DNA from: Branchipolynoe longqiensis
Lineage: Eukaryota > Annelida > Polychaeta > Phyllodocida > Polynoidae
Length of the DNA: 64,000 bases
Assembly: GCA_030323885.1 (NCBI GenBank)
Contig: CM059194.1
Location: 4,689,691 to 4,753,690 of the forward strand
Direction of reading: 5' to 3'
Part shown: piece after piece, positions 20,345 through 30,947 of the stretch
Numbering within the stretch: position 1 is the stretch's first letter
How the letters are laid out: every line of letters starts with the position of its first letter
The notes under the pieces: model-generated
The model's database searches: none
Told to the model about the DNA's origin: nothing
Seen by the model: the letters and a program-made list of their open reading frames with translations, nothing else
Translations under genes and position numbers: made by a program

Positions 20345-20475
20345 CAGGCAATCAAATACATTATCAGCAGCTACTGTGTGGTAAGATAATGCCAACACTA
20401 CAACTGGCCAGAATTGAAAACAAGTCTGGGTACCCGGGCTTATATGCTACGGACAGTATAAATACAGCTTCAATA
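20345..20475 (+). repeat. Repeat D copy (partial)
   Basis: Plus-oriented copy of the repeat D 3' half: CATTATCAGCAGCTACTGTG, GGCCAGAATTGAAAACAAGT, GACAGTATAAATACAGCTTC. It lies between the ORF1 and endonuclease remnants of the minus-strand LINE. Confidence 0.78.
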
Positions 20476-20904
20476 ACAACAAATTTAATTTTTTTAAGTG
20501 GGCCAAGTGTGTGCCCCTGCCTAGTCTGCACTCAATTTCTTCAACCATGGATAAAGCAGTGGATGTCGGATTATGCGAGTTTAGTTATATTTAGTTTTAT
20601 ATTTATTGTGTTTATTTATGAAGATTTAGGTTGCTGAGGTGCAGGTACCAGTGCATGGGCACTCAGATAATAATAGCATTCATGTAGCCTGTGTAAAGGG
20701 AGGAGAGGTACCTGTGTTGCTATTGTGTTACTTCCATCAAATAGCCTAGCATTATTTGTTGGTTACTAGTGGGTTATTTTATAGAAGATATGAACATTTA
20801 GTCATTGATACTCAAGTTTGTAATTCCAGTTCTCCCCGATGTTGTGCCATGTTGATATCTACTTGCCTAGTATTCAGTATTCACGGTGTGGCTGAAGTAT
20901 TTTT

Positions 20905-21352
20905 TAGGCTTTCCTTGATATTTTTGAGGATTTCTCCCATTTTACTTGTGTATCCTTGCTTGACAATTTCCCTTTCATTTGCATTGTTTAGGAAAATGCC
21001 TGTTCCCCAATATGGGCATCTGGTGCATTATCTGAATACTTTGCTTGGGGCATTTATCAATTGTTGCTTTAATTCTTCACTTTGCGTAAACTTGGCTCTG
21101 ACAAATGCCACCTAGGATTTTCTCATTTGCTTTACACCATTCTGGTGTCCTCCACACTGCCTTTGCAATAGCCTTCACTGTGTAGGGGGTTTCCGTGTTG
21201 TCGATGAGTCTCATTAGGTCGTATTTGCAATGGAACTTTGCCATGATCGAACAGTAGTACTGTTCATCAGATGAGTATATTTTCCCATCTTTTCCTGTTA
21301 TTTTACATTTGTAGAGGTTGCTGAATGGAGGGTTATGTCCGTGGAAGGACAC
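20905..21352 (-). pseudogene. NADAR (YbiA-like) domain at the end of a LINE ORF1
   Basis: The minus strand encodes about 145 residues that follow the NADAR/YbiA (DUF1768) pattern. An N-terminal FSNLYKCKI leads into GKIYSSDEQYY, where the Glu (codon 21263-21265) sits at the position of the family's catalytic Glu. A Trp-rich middle (AVWRTPEWCKANEKIL) follows. After a one-base shift near 21105 come RAKFTQSEELKQQL, then YWGTGI (Trp codon 21007-21009) and GEILKNIKESL. Known family members are N-glycosidases acting on ADP-ribosyl or riboflavin-type substrates. Decay here: the frameshift, a TAA at 21028-21030 and a TAG at 21356-21358 just upstream. The domain has the normal family length. An independent captured gene is the alternative to LINE ORF1. 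Confidence 0.72.
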
Positions 21353-22386
21353 TACCTATTCATGCTCTCTGGTAGCTGCATTTTCAGGGCTTATTTCTTT
21401 GAATTCTATGTTATCAAATTCTTGGGGTTTCTAGGTTTCCCATTTATCTTGATCAATTAGATTTTTTTGTTTTTTGTTTTGTGCGTGAGTGTGTACATTT
21501 GCTGCACCGTTTTTTCCCTCAGCATTTCGTTTTCTGTCCTGACAGGCCTGACCGTTACCTTTTCATAGTTGTTTTTCATATGTAGGGTTCTCTTTTTGTG
21601 TGTGCTTCCTTTTCTAGTTGTATTCTTATACTTCTGGGTCTGGATTTGTTGCTGTCTGATTTGACTGGATCTGCAGTCTGCTCATTATTTTTGTCACATA
21701 TTTCCAGTTTATTTTCCGGTTTGTCTGTTCCTTGTGTTTAATGTTTTTTTTGTCTTGGTTTTTTCGTAGATGGTAGGCTTTTGTTACTACTTTCCAACCA
21801 AAATTACAGTTGGCATCGCTTAGAATGTCAGTAACTATGGATTCTATTTTGTCATCCTCTTTTCATGAAACCCATGTATCACAACACTGAGTTTTTTATT
21901 CTCTGGTTCTAGTTTCTTTTTTGCGGTGGTTTCGGTAGTGATTTTTGTCTCGCTGGATGTTTTTGGTTTCATTTTTTTTGGGGGTGCTGTTTTCCCCATC
22001 TTTTATGCATTTCAGCTTTTCATATTCAGCTTTGTACCAGGCACACTCAACTGTTGTATGCGACTTGGAGTTTCTGGAGTTTGTTTGAGTTTTGGTCTGT
22101 GTTTTTAGCCATGAAGTTCCATCTGTTTTCGTCCATTTTCTGATTTGTTTGTTTTGTGTCCATTGTTGTTGTTCGGTTTGTTGGGCATGTTTTCCCCTCT
22201 CAATTCTATTTTAACTGTCTCTATCACTAGACTGATTATTTCCTCTTTCTTCCTTATTGTTGTTTCTTCAGTTGTCATTGTGTTATCGTTTGTGTTGGCC
22301 ACCATTTGTCCTCCTGTAGGATTGGCATTGTTGTGGTTTATAGAGGCCTCCTCCTGGTTGCTTCCAGATATTTTTACCAGTCTCAT
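21353..22386 (-). pseudogene. LINE ORF1-like N-terminal region, decayed
   Basis: Minus-strand reading from 22386 gives a charged, Asn/Lys/Glu-rich, probably disordered sequence (first open frame to 22105). Further fragments in other frames include a DKIESIVTDILSDANCNFGWKVV-type segment near 21780-21850, of the kind found in ORF1 nucleic-acid-binding domains. It leads towards the NADAR-like domain through ENAATREHE. Several stops (TAG at 21431-21433, 21356-21358) and shifts break it. Assignment to ORF1 rests on composition, order and orientation. Confidence 0.5.
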
Positions 22387-22650
22387 TGTTGCTGTGGTTT
22401 TTTGGGGTGTTTTTTCTGGGTTTTGTTTGGTGATGTTTCATTTTGGGTTTTTTCTCCTTTATTCCTCCTTATATGTTGTTTTATATCACGGGAGATGTAC
22501 CCTTGGTAGACGCCTCCTCCTGGCCATTCCCCACCGTTTTTAACAGTCTTCCTGTTTGCTGAGTTTTTGTGTTTTGATTTGTTTTAGTTGTGTCCTTTAT
22601 TCCTCCTTATATCTTGTTTTACATCACAAGATACATATCCTCTGTATCCA
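22387..22650 (-). repeat. Probable LINE 5' region with a local duplication
   Basis: TTTATTCCTCCTTATATGTT at about 22458 recurs as TTTATTCCTCCTTATATCTT at about 22598, each followed by GTTTTA(T/C)ATCAC. TCCTCCTGG(T/C)... also occurs at about 22347 and 22516. Tandemly repeated 5' leader units are common in LINEs. Confidence 0.4.
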
Positions 22651-23552
22651 TATGTTCTTATGTGTGTATCCACACACTTTAGTGGTTGTAGCACTATTTA
22701 GGACATTGATTCTCGCAATTTACACAATTAAGCGATGTTCCAACAAGTCTGATCTGCTCGCCATCTTGACACTAACTGTTTCCGATTGTACCGTATATAT
22801 ATACGCAGGTGTTCCTGTAATATGCTCTTGCCACCAGGAGGCAGTAAATCCCCCCACAACCTCCAGTCACCATGGCTACAAGGTCAGGGGTCAGTCAGCA
22901 TCTTCAGAAACAGATAGAATGATCTTTCTTGAAGGCTCCTGTTCTTGCCTCATAGCCCTTCTCACTATACAGTGTCTGCCATTCTTATTACCTAGTATTC
23001 TATCCTAGCCCAGAAAATGTGTTTAACTCTACAATACTGCACCACTTTTGTGTTTGGTAAATTATATGTTTTGTCCAGTGTATACAGGTATTTCTTTCAA
23101 CGCTAAGGCCCTGGTCTTCCATCCATTTGCTCTTACATTTATTCAAATATATAATACAATCTAAAGTTAGGTGAAAACAAAAAAAAAGTGTAGTCATGTT
23201 GCCCAACAGAAATATGATACAACAGGTGTACATTTGGTATTTTCAGATCCTAGATTAGGGGACCATTCCACTAATACATGGGTTGGATATGAAGTTCTTA
23301 GGATGCAGAGTAAATCCTATTCTTGTTGTAGATTTTATGAAAATTGTAATATTTTTGTTGGCGGGGGTTTCTTCGTGTTATGATTAAAGCGGGTGCGGTG
23401 AACTTCTTGGGAATAAATACGATGCATGTTTGTTCTGGTGTGAGTAGATAATGTGCTATGGTGAGGGTGCTACTTTTCTAAATGTGCAGGTTTCCTGTTG
23501 AATTCAATAACAATAATGTACCATGTCATGCTTCACGATGGATATCTCGTTT
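22651..23552. other. Unassigned spacer
   Basis: No coding motif, RNA or within-window repeat recognised in about 900 bp. Confidence 0.35.
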
Positions 23553-23620
23553 GTGACGGCCCCGTCCTGATACGACCTTAGATGTTGCCAGGATGCAAAC
23601 CTCCAACAACCAACCTTTGT
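23553..23620 (+). mobile_element. SINE-A 3' end fragment
   Basis: CCTGATACGACCTTAGATGT, TGCCAGGATGCAAACCTCCA and ACAACCAACC form the terminal part of SINE-A on the plus strand. It faces the minus copy that follows. Confidence 0.75.
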
Positions 23621-23675
23621 GAGGGATGCCTATATCTGACCTACAAACATTCTGTTTGTTTGTTTTTGTTTTCCC

Positions 23676-23915
23676 TCCTAGCAACAACTAAGGTCATATC
23701 AGTGCGGGTACCGACTTGTGACAGTGTGCACTCATGGCAGTTTTATAGTGATTTCCCACTGGGAGACAGGCCACCAACTCCATGACCTGATATCCCATTC
23801 AGTCACATTATCCTGGCACTAAGCCACCCAGTCCTTGGCCTATCCTAATAATGCCAAACGCCTGGCTAGGAAGCGACAAGTTTGGCTCGACCAGGGTTCA
23901 AACCGACAAACCTGA
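23676..23915 (-). mobile_element. SINE-A copy
   Basis: Minus copy with AAGGTCATATCAGTGCGGGT, CACTCATGGCAGTTTTATAG, CAGTCACATTATCCTGGCAC and GGCTAGGAAGCGACAAG. It is cut inside the tRNA-like head by the 52-bp tandem array. Confidence 0.9.
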
Positions 23916-23917
23916 AC

Positions 23918-24612
23918 CAGTTAGAATGATGTTTACATTTCATGATTCACCCTGATTCAGTACCTGACCCAGTTAGAATTATGTGTACATTTCATGATTC
24001 ACCCTGATTCAGTACCTGAACCGGTTAGAAGTATGTGTACATTTCATACTTCACCCTGATTCAGTACCTGAACTGGGTAGAATGTTGTGTACATTTCTTG
24101 ATTCACCCTGAATCATTACCTGATCCGATGAGAATTATGTGTACATTACATGATTCACCTGATTCAGTACCTGAACCAGTTAGAATTATGTGTACATTTC
24201 AGGATCCACCCTAATTCAGTAACTGAACCAGTTAGCATTATGTGTACAGTTCATGAATCACCCGGGCTCAGTACCTGAACCTAGTATAATGATGTGTACA
24301 TTCATGATTCACCCTGATTCAGTACCTGAACTGGTTAGAATTATATGTACATTTAATGGTTCACCCTGATTCAGTACCTGAATTGGTTAGAATGATGTGT
24401 ACATTCATGATTTACCCCGACTCAGTACCTGAACCTGGTAGAATGATGTGGACATTAATGATTCACCCTGATTCAGTACCTGAATTGGTTAGAATGATGT
24501 GTACATTCATGATTTACCCCGACTCAGTACCTGAACCTGGTAGAATGATGTGTACATTAATGATTCACCCTGAATCAGTGCCTGAACTGGTTAGAATTAT
24601 GTGTACATTTCA
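23918..24612. repeat. 52-bp tandem array, about 13 units
   Basis: Unit close to TGATTCACCCTGATTCAGTA + CCTGAACCAGTTAGAATTAT + GTGTACATTTCA. Starts at 23944 and 23996 give a 52-bp period; several later units are 51 bp, so a frame at 24356-24721 stays open across repeats. Near-identical two-unit blocks around 24371-24460 and 24465-24560 suggest recent unequal exchange. Confidence 0.93.
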
Positions 24613-24919
24613 CACCAAACACCAATTGATACATCGCAGTGTTCAATGCCCACAATGCCACTTGGGTAATCTGGTGGAACCTCGGCTGCGTTCTCGCGAT
24701 CATGTGGGACGCGCATGTTAATGACATCCTAAATGACAAATCACATGACTACATATGAGCTGCTCCTGGAGTTGAGTAATTCCAGTGGGGCGCCCTCAGG
24801 CTGTGGTACATTAAGACAGAGGACAGCGGGTGGCGTCGATATATTACTGACTGCAGCATACTTAATGTGTTAATCTCACAAGGTCCAAGCAATGTATCTC
24901 CACTGGCTTCTCAACCAAA
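24613..24919. other. Unassigned spacer
   Basis: No family or coding signal recognised. Confidence 0.35.
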
Positions 24920-25250
24920 CAGGAGCGGGACATAGCTCAGATGGTAGAGTGTCCACCTGTGAAGGTGTTGGCCATCCGATCGATCCTGTCCAGTGGACAC
25001 ATTTGCAGTTTGGGCTATTTTCCATTCCAACGAGTGGTCCACAACTGGTTCATCAAAGGCTGTGGCATGTGCTGTCCTGTCTGTGGCAAAGTACATATAA
25101 AAGACCCCTTGCTGCTTATCGGAATGAGTAGCCTATGTGGTGTCAGCAGGTTTCCTTGAAAGAAATATGTCAGAATGACCATATGTTTGATTTCCAATAG
25201 CCGATGATAAAATCAATGTGCTCTAGAGGCTTTATTAAATAAAAGAAGCT
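24920..25250 (+). mobile_element. V-SINE (molluscan type), full length
   Basis: tRNA-like head GACATAGCTCAGATGGTAGA and a degenerate B box, conserved body TGCTGTCCTGTCTGTGGCAA, CATATAAAAGACCCCTTGCT and GCCTATGTGGTGTCAGCAGG. The LINE-like tail has ATGACCATATGTTTGA, CCAATAGCCGATGATAAAAT and CAATGTGCTCTAGAGG, ending TTTATTAAATAAAAGAAG. From memory this matches the V-SINE (RUDI-like) family common in gastropods and bivalves; it is the best organism clue in the window. Confidence 0.88.
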
Positions 25251-25389
25251 TCCTTCTTCTCATCCAAACAACACTTACTGATGAGTAATCACTACTATTT
25301 TCATCCGCTGCTGATGTGATTGTTATTTCAATCGACAGTTTGTCTCAATTTCAGGACCAGATGCCATGCCAAATGAGTTGCGTGGGTAT

Positions 25390-25672
25390 TTCGAACCCTA
25401 GTTGAGTCAAACCAGTGATTTAATAATTGATAGTTGTCGCTTCCTAGCTAGGGGCTCAGCATTATTAGGATATGGAAAGGACTGATTGGCTCATTGTCAG
25501 GAAAATGTGGCTGTGTGGGATATCAGGTCATGGTGATGGTGGGCTGGTCTCCCAGTGGGGCAGCAGTAGAAAGTCACCATGAGTGTGCACTGTCACAAGT
25601 CGGTACATGTCCTGATATGACCTTCAATGTTGACAGGACGTAAAACTCCAACAACTAACCAACCCAATAATC
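25390..25672 (+). mobile_element. SINE-A copy, 5' head truncated
   Basis: Begins in the T-arm (GAACCCTAGTTGAGTCAAAC), then the complete body and 3' end TTGACAGGACGTAAAACTCC followed by ACAACTAACCAACCC. Confidence 0.92.
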
Positions 25673-25799
25673 TCTGTCACCGAATTCCACGAATCACATC
25701 TGTCCCAACCATCATGTGTGTATTCATTCCCAATGCAAGTATTGCTAGTTTGCTTGGGTTGTTTCTAGTCTTGGTTGACTACAGATCGTAATGACGTTA

Positions 25800-26105
25800 G
25801 TTTTCTTGAAGATTTATGCTGGCTATCATGGATAAGTCTGAATAGACTTGCTTTCACCATTATACACTTTGTTGATAGAAAGCCCCAGCCAACTCTTTTA
25901 CTGACCCTCAGGATTTTTAACATCCCACACCACCTATACATGGTATGAGAGCAACTGGCCTTTGCTGACACTGTAAGTTATACACATTGGTGGAAATCCA
26001 AATTGGCAGAGGTTGGGGGGGGGGGGGGCATGGGGAATCGAACCACTGACTTTGAGATTAGGAGTCCAAACTAGAACAAAGTCAGACACTCTAACCTCTC
26101 AGCCA
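25800..26105 (-). mobile_element. SINE-E, full-length copy
   Basis: Minus-strand tRNA-like head at about 26020-26105 (TGGCTGAGAGGTTAGAGTGT, B box GTGGTTCGATTCCC), a body with GGATTTCCACCAATGTGTAT, and a 3' end at AGCATAAATCTTCAAG. The body is shared with 53648-53935 (minus) and 47400-47560 (plus). A G13 tract lies between head and body. Confidence 0.85.
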
Positions 26106-26754
26106 TAGAAAACACCACTACGCCTGGTCCTGTACACTATATGCATATATGCATACAACCAGATTCTTCCAGTCGTTGGGCGACAATGGTTGACAGGCAT
26201 CCCAATAAATCAGTGCAGTTCTTGAAAGCCAATTCACTTCAGCAGCAACAATTCAAGTCTTGACGTCACACTGGAGGGGAACACCAAAGGGAAAGAGGAG
26301 CCTCAAAGAAGAGAAACGTATAAGAGTGAAAAGGAAAGTGTCCCACCGAAACAAACTCTCTCCACTGATCAGGGGGAGAGGAAGGCTGGGAGATACAAAA
26401 GAAGTGGGTTGATATACACAACCTTACTAGTAAAAGGTTCTATCTGACAAAATGGTGCTTTCGAGATAATGAGGAATGATGCTGTGTAACAGCATGATAG
26501 CAAAGTAGATAGAACATTATTTTGAATATATCTCAGTGAAAAATACCAGTCGAGAAACAGTTGTGTAACTGCATGATAGATAACCTTTTATATATAGAAC
26601 ATTTTTACATTCATAACACCAATTCGGTCACTTCGTCTGAGAGAACCTTTTGATAATAAGGTCACAACTAGTAAAGATAAAAGAGGAAAGTTGTAGAACA
26701 AGAGCTGGGACTGTCTTAGGATGGGGAGCATTCGGCGAGAAGGAGTATTTGATG
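26106..26754. other. Unassigned spacer
   Basis: Two loosely similar stretches (GTGTAACAGCATGATAGCAA and GTGTAACTGCATGATAGATA, near 26484 and 26562) suggest a small duplication. Otherwise nothing recognised. Confidence 0.4.
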
Positions 26755-27085
26755 TTTGTTGTTGTTTTAGTCCTAGCAACATCTAAGAAGGTCATATCAG
26801 GACGGGTACCGACTTGTAAGAGTGTGCACTCATGGTGACTTTATAGTGCTGCCCCACTGGGAGTCAAGGCTGCCAGCACCATGCCCTGATATCCCACTCA
26901 GTCACATTATCCTGATACATAGCTAATCAATCCTAGTCCTACCCTAATAATGCTGATCACCTGGCTAGGAAGCGGCATGAATGAATTTTTAACTCACTGG
27001 TTTAACTCGACGGGGAACTGAACTCCTGATCTCCCGCACGCGAGACCTGCGCTCTACCGATGCGGGTACCACGCCCGATTAGAAG
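26755..27085 (-). mobile_element. SINE-A copy, near full length
   Basis: 3' end near 26760, body GGTCATATCAGGACGGGTAC, GCCCCACTGGGAGTCAAGG and CAGTCACATTATCCTGATAC, and tRNA-like head complement CTCCCGCACGCGAGACCTGC, CGCTCTACCGATGCGG at the high-coordinate side. Confidence 0.92.
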
Positions 27086-27338
27086 TGGGTTGGTAGTAGT
27101 AAAGAGAAAAGAGGAAATTTGCAGAACAAGAGCTGGTGCTGCCTTAATCTATCGGCATCATTCGGCGAGAATGAGTCATGACGTATTGGTGGTACGTGAA
27201 AAGCTGACCTGACCTCCCTCTGCAATTGTTTCCTCAGATCGAACAAGGAGGAGGCCTGGCATTGATGGGAGCCAGAAGAGGTGTGGACCCGCTGGAGTCC
27301 AGAGAGCAGAACTGGATGACATCATGAACCAGTTGTCC

Positions 27339-27693
27339 TTAAAGCTGCATAGTCCGATGAAATCATCAAATTGTCAAAACCAAAACAATGACCTAAATTT
27401 GATTCTACATATCTAGCTTAGAGAGTGATGCACTTATTAAACATTTGTTGCCACACAGAAGGGAATAGTGAGGCAATTGAATAGACCATGTTACTGCAGA
27501 ATGCTATGGTGTCAGAGTTTTGGCAAGCTTGCCAAACTTAATTTTGCATGGTTGCACTTCAAATATTTAAAAAGTTAGCCACTTAAAATAAAAGTTACTT
27601 CAAGCTAAAGTAAGGTACATTATTACGATCAACCTAATGGATTTATCTCAGAAAATGTCTGAAACTCGAAACCAACGGACTATGCAACTTTAA
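27339..27693. mobile_element. Repeat G: TTAA-flanked non-autonomous DNA element
   Basis: TTAA at 27339-27342 and at 27690-27693. The ends AGCTGCATAGTCCGATG and (complement of the right end) AGTTGCATAGTCCGTTG are inverted repeats. The interior is AT-rich and non-coding. A diverged copy lies at 60301-60650 and partial ends at 4921-5110 and 55775-55797. TTAA preference is known for piggyBac and Kolobok; the superfamily is inferred only from this. Confidence 0.82.
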
Positions 27694-27840
27694 ATAGTTG
27701 GCACATTGCAGAAACGGATAATCTGGATAGGATTAGTATCACCAATCAGGACCAGTCAAACTCATGTGACAAACCAATCAAATTATGGATTACATGAACG
27801 ACCCCGCCAGCTCCGTCACCATACCACTAAAGATTCACTT

Positions 27841-28319
27841 CATCATCATCATCATCATGCTGTCGGTCGCGATGCGACAAAGACTGCTTTCATTACTTGA
27901 CTGCCGCTCTCCATTTAGCTCTCTGCTGTGAGAGTTGCGTCCATGATTCGGTCTTAATGTCTCTCAGCTTCAGACATTTCATGAAAGCTGCCTGCAAAAG
28001 TGTTGAAGTGCTGTTGGCTTTTGCAAGTTACCAGCGGCACTCTCTCGGGGAGCAAATAGAGGTTTCACACCGGCAAGAACATGTCAAGACAGGCACAAAA
28101 CTATTTGTCCCTGTAGTGGCTGGTCGGGAGATGTTGGGAGTTCCATACATCAACCGCCCTTAATGCTGCCACAGTGACATGGTTTTCTGTTTAGGGTTTG
28201 CTCCCTTAGCCTTTGGTTCTGTCAAGAACCTGTACCACAAGGCAGTGGTTTACAACTCTGCAGGGCAGGGGCGTCAAACTCCCTGAGGTATTGCTATACC
28301 TGCAATACCTGCATAACCT
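27841..28319 (-). mobile_element. Repeat B, copy 4, with 11-bp target duplication
   Basis: 479 bp flanked by AAGATTCACTT at 27830-27840 and 28320-28330. Includes CTGAAGCTGAGAGACATTAA on the minus strand, whose frame gives LKLRDIKTESW...RAKWRAAVK before a stop, a typical LINE RT C-terminus, then a short tail and (ATG)n. The long plus-strand frame (27897-28163), also present at 49481-49747, is antisense and not a gene. Confidence 0.93.
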
Positions 28320-28330
28320 AAGATTCACTT

Positions 28331-28789
28331 AGAGGACCGGTTAAATAGTACATCATTCTACAAAAATTACATCACGCTATTTTTCCTCAATTGTAAACCC
28401 CCCACCTTGTAACGGTCCGTAACGCTAAACCATACAGTCCAAATAATAATTGGAGTTATTCATTATATACTCACACCCACCCCCAAGACGTTGCATAATA
28501 GTGTGAATGGCCCTTTACCCATGAAATGTGTGTAAACCATTTGTACATGGTCCAAGCGGAATGTCGAGGAGCCGATGATGAAGTTGCAGTGGTGGTCTTT
28601 GCTAATGTGTATCATTTTCTCTGAATGAGTCAGTACACGGCACATAATATTAATAGCCAGTTAGTGACAATCATGTCTGATGGAAATATCGGGAGTAACA
28701 CGTCATAGTCAATTTCATGCCAGATAGGAAAGTGAAATTGACATCCTGATGGTTGAAATGTACACATGTGTAATGGTACATGGATGTTT
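28331..28789. other. Unassigned spacer
   Basis: Nothing recognised in either strand. Confidence 0.35.
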
Positions 28790-29412
28790 GTTCGTTGTTG
28801 TTGTACATCGAAGGTAAAGCCATTGTCACACCGTACTGGACTGAGTACCGGAGAGCACCGGACAAAGAATGTTCTAGTCCGGTGTTGTCCGGTGAAGAAA
28901 TGTATCGAAATGTATCGAAATGGAGTATACAATTGGGTTAATTGCCGCCGGACAACCGGATAAGTACCGTGCATGTACCGTATATGTACCGTACATATAC
29001 CGGACGAGAACCGGGCACATACCGGATGGGTACCGGACACGTACCGGACACGTACCGGACACATCGGACACCAACGGATGGGTACCGGACATGTACGGAT
29101 GGGTATCGGATGGGTACCAGACATGTACCAGACAAACCGGACAACAACCGGACACCTCAGTCCTGCGGTGTCCGGCAGACGTTTTGAACACGTTCACAAC
29201 TTGTACTGGAGACCGCCGGACACCACCGGACACCGCCGGATGGTTAACGGATGGTACCCGAACATCGCCGTCCACAACCGGACACTCCGTTTCCCCCAAT
29301 CCGATTGTGACAATGGCTTTATATCAGGACGGGTACAAACTGACGACACCATGCACTTTTGGTGGCATTACAGTGTTGCCCAACTGGGAGACCAGGCCAC
29401 CTGCACCGTGAC
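28790..29412 (-). mobile_element. SINE-A copy split by a DNA element
   Basis: Left piece up to ACATCGAAGG (28814) and right piece from ATATCAGGACGGGTACAAAC to CACCTGCACCGTGACA are adjacent in intact SINE-A copies (AACATCTAAGGTCATATCAG). The element at 28817-29319 interrupts it. The remaining 5' head is missing. Confidence 0.75.
28817..29319. mobile_element. DNA element with perfect TIRs and an 11-bp-repeat interior
   Basis: TAAAGCCATTGTCACA at 28815-28830 and its exact complement at 29306-29321. If TA is the target duplication, the TIR is 14 bp. The interior is a tandem series of about 11-bp units such as GTACCGGACAC and GTACCGGATGG. The long frames on both strands are repeat artefacts. It sits inside a SINE-A, which supports the boundaries. 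Confidence 0.85.
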
Positions 29413-30302
29413 ATATAAATGATATACAATTGGACCATATAATATAACATTTATAGAGCAGCGTATAACCCAACATAGTATATTGTCCAGTATCATATGT
29501 GATGTATAAACAGTATGCAAGTATAAAGCCGGGTAAGGGAATTTCTATGTTTTATTATATTATATTATCTTATTCCGATACTATATTATTGGCCAATGGG
29601 CTCTCTGCATGTATTTGCTTCCTACTCATACGGGCACCGGTGGCTCCACCACCACCGAACCATACTTCTGCCGCTAACACTGTCACTTGCAACCGGAACT
29701 TTTTCCTTTTAGGCTAGGGCAAATATTCCCTATGCCAGAGAATATATTATCTGAACCCACTTTGATTGTCTTGTCTCCCTTTTGTAATGTAGCTTGTATA
29801 GTTGTCCAGTATCATATATGTATATACGATACTCTACTTTGAACCGTCTTAATTATAGAGAAATGTACGGTGCAAGAAAACATTTATTTAGCAAAACAAT
29901 GTGTAATAGACCAGTTATATGGCAGTATGCCATGCAACATATCACATATGTAATTTGTTTGTCAGAATAATGTGTCTACAAGATGGCTTGTCGAGCCTGT
30001 GTGGAACCACCGACTGTAGACTCTGATGTCTCTTGTACGATCCATTGTATGTTTGAATATTCATATCGGCGCGTGATGTCATTCCTGACGGTGCGTCAAC
30101 TGCTAGGTGGCCTAGGAATGTTCTTTATTAACAACGTGATGGTTTCCATTATACACGGTGCCAGTATTTGTGTTCTTGTATCGATTCATTTGCGGGGGAA
30201 GACTTTGGTTAAGCATTTATTCCTTAGGTAATTTATTTCCGTGTTCAACCCTGAGACACAATTTATCGACTTTGCCCATTAAAGATGTTGTACACTATAG
30301 GT
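29413..30302. other. Unassigned spacer
   Basis: An 82-residue frame at 29983-30231 has no recognised motif. No repeat shared with the window found. Confidence 0.35.
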
Positions 30303-30622
30303 GGGTTGCTGGAGTTTTACATCCTGGCAACATGTAAGGTCATATGAGGATGGGTATCGATTTGTGGCAGTGCTAACTCATGGGGACTTTATAGTGCTTC
30401 CCCACTGAGAAATCAGGCCATTGGCACCATGCCCAAATGTCACATTATCCTGACTCTGAGCTAACCAGTCCTTGCGCTATCCTATTAATGCTAAGCACCA
30501 AGCTAGGAAGTGCCACATAGCAATGTTACATTCATTGGTTTGACTGGACCGGGAATCAAACCCCCAACCTTCTGCACGTGAGGTCCGCACTCTACCGATT
30601 AGGCCACCACACCCGGTATTGT
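30303..30622 (-). mobile_element. SINE-A copy, near full length
   Basis: 3' end TTTTACATCCTGGCAACATG near 30315, standard body, and tRNA-like head complement CTTCTGCACGTGAGGTCCGC, ACTCTACCGATTAGGCCACC at 30570-30610. Confidence 0.93.
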
Positions 30623-30947
30623 ACACCATATGCATATACGCATACACCGACATTCTTCCATGACCGCACAGTCTCTATTCCAAACTCATTTGAGATATTC
30701 TCAGATATATAAAAAGATTGCCTCCACGAACAATGTTGTACCATTTACTTGATTTACAAATATATTGTTTTCCTGATAGATGGCGCAAACGGTTGAGGTA
30801 GATCATAGTGGTGTCGTGCCTGAGAGGTGGCGCCACACGCCGATAAATCAGGAGACCCCTTCGATGGATGAGAATTACCAAATTTGAGAGTACATAAATT
30901 GTTGCGTTGGCAGTTGTGTCTCGCTCTCAAACTCCCACCCTCCACAC

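Noticed and set aside
23918..24612. CRISPR-like array
   Set aside because: Whole unit repeats without unique spacers, in a eukaryotic repeat context.
24356..24721. ORF with 34-residue DSVPEPGRMMCT repeats as a repeat protein
   Set aside because: The frame exists only because the 52-bp units shorten to 51 bp locally; the remainder of the array is not open.
28630..29422. Overlapping 140-165 codon ORFs on both strands with repeated TYRTRTGH/RYVSGTHP-type strings
   Set aside because: Product of the 11-bp repeat inside the DNA element; open in all frames because 11 is not a multiple of 3.
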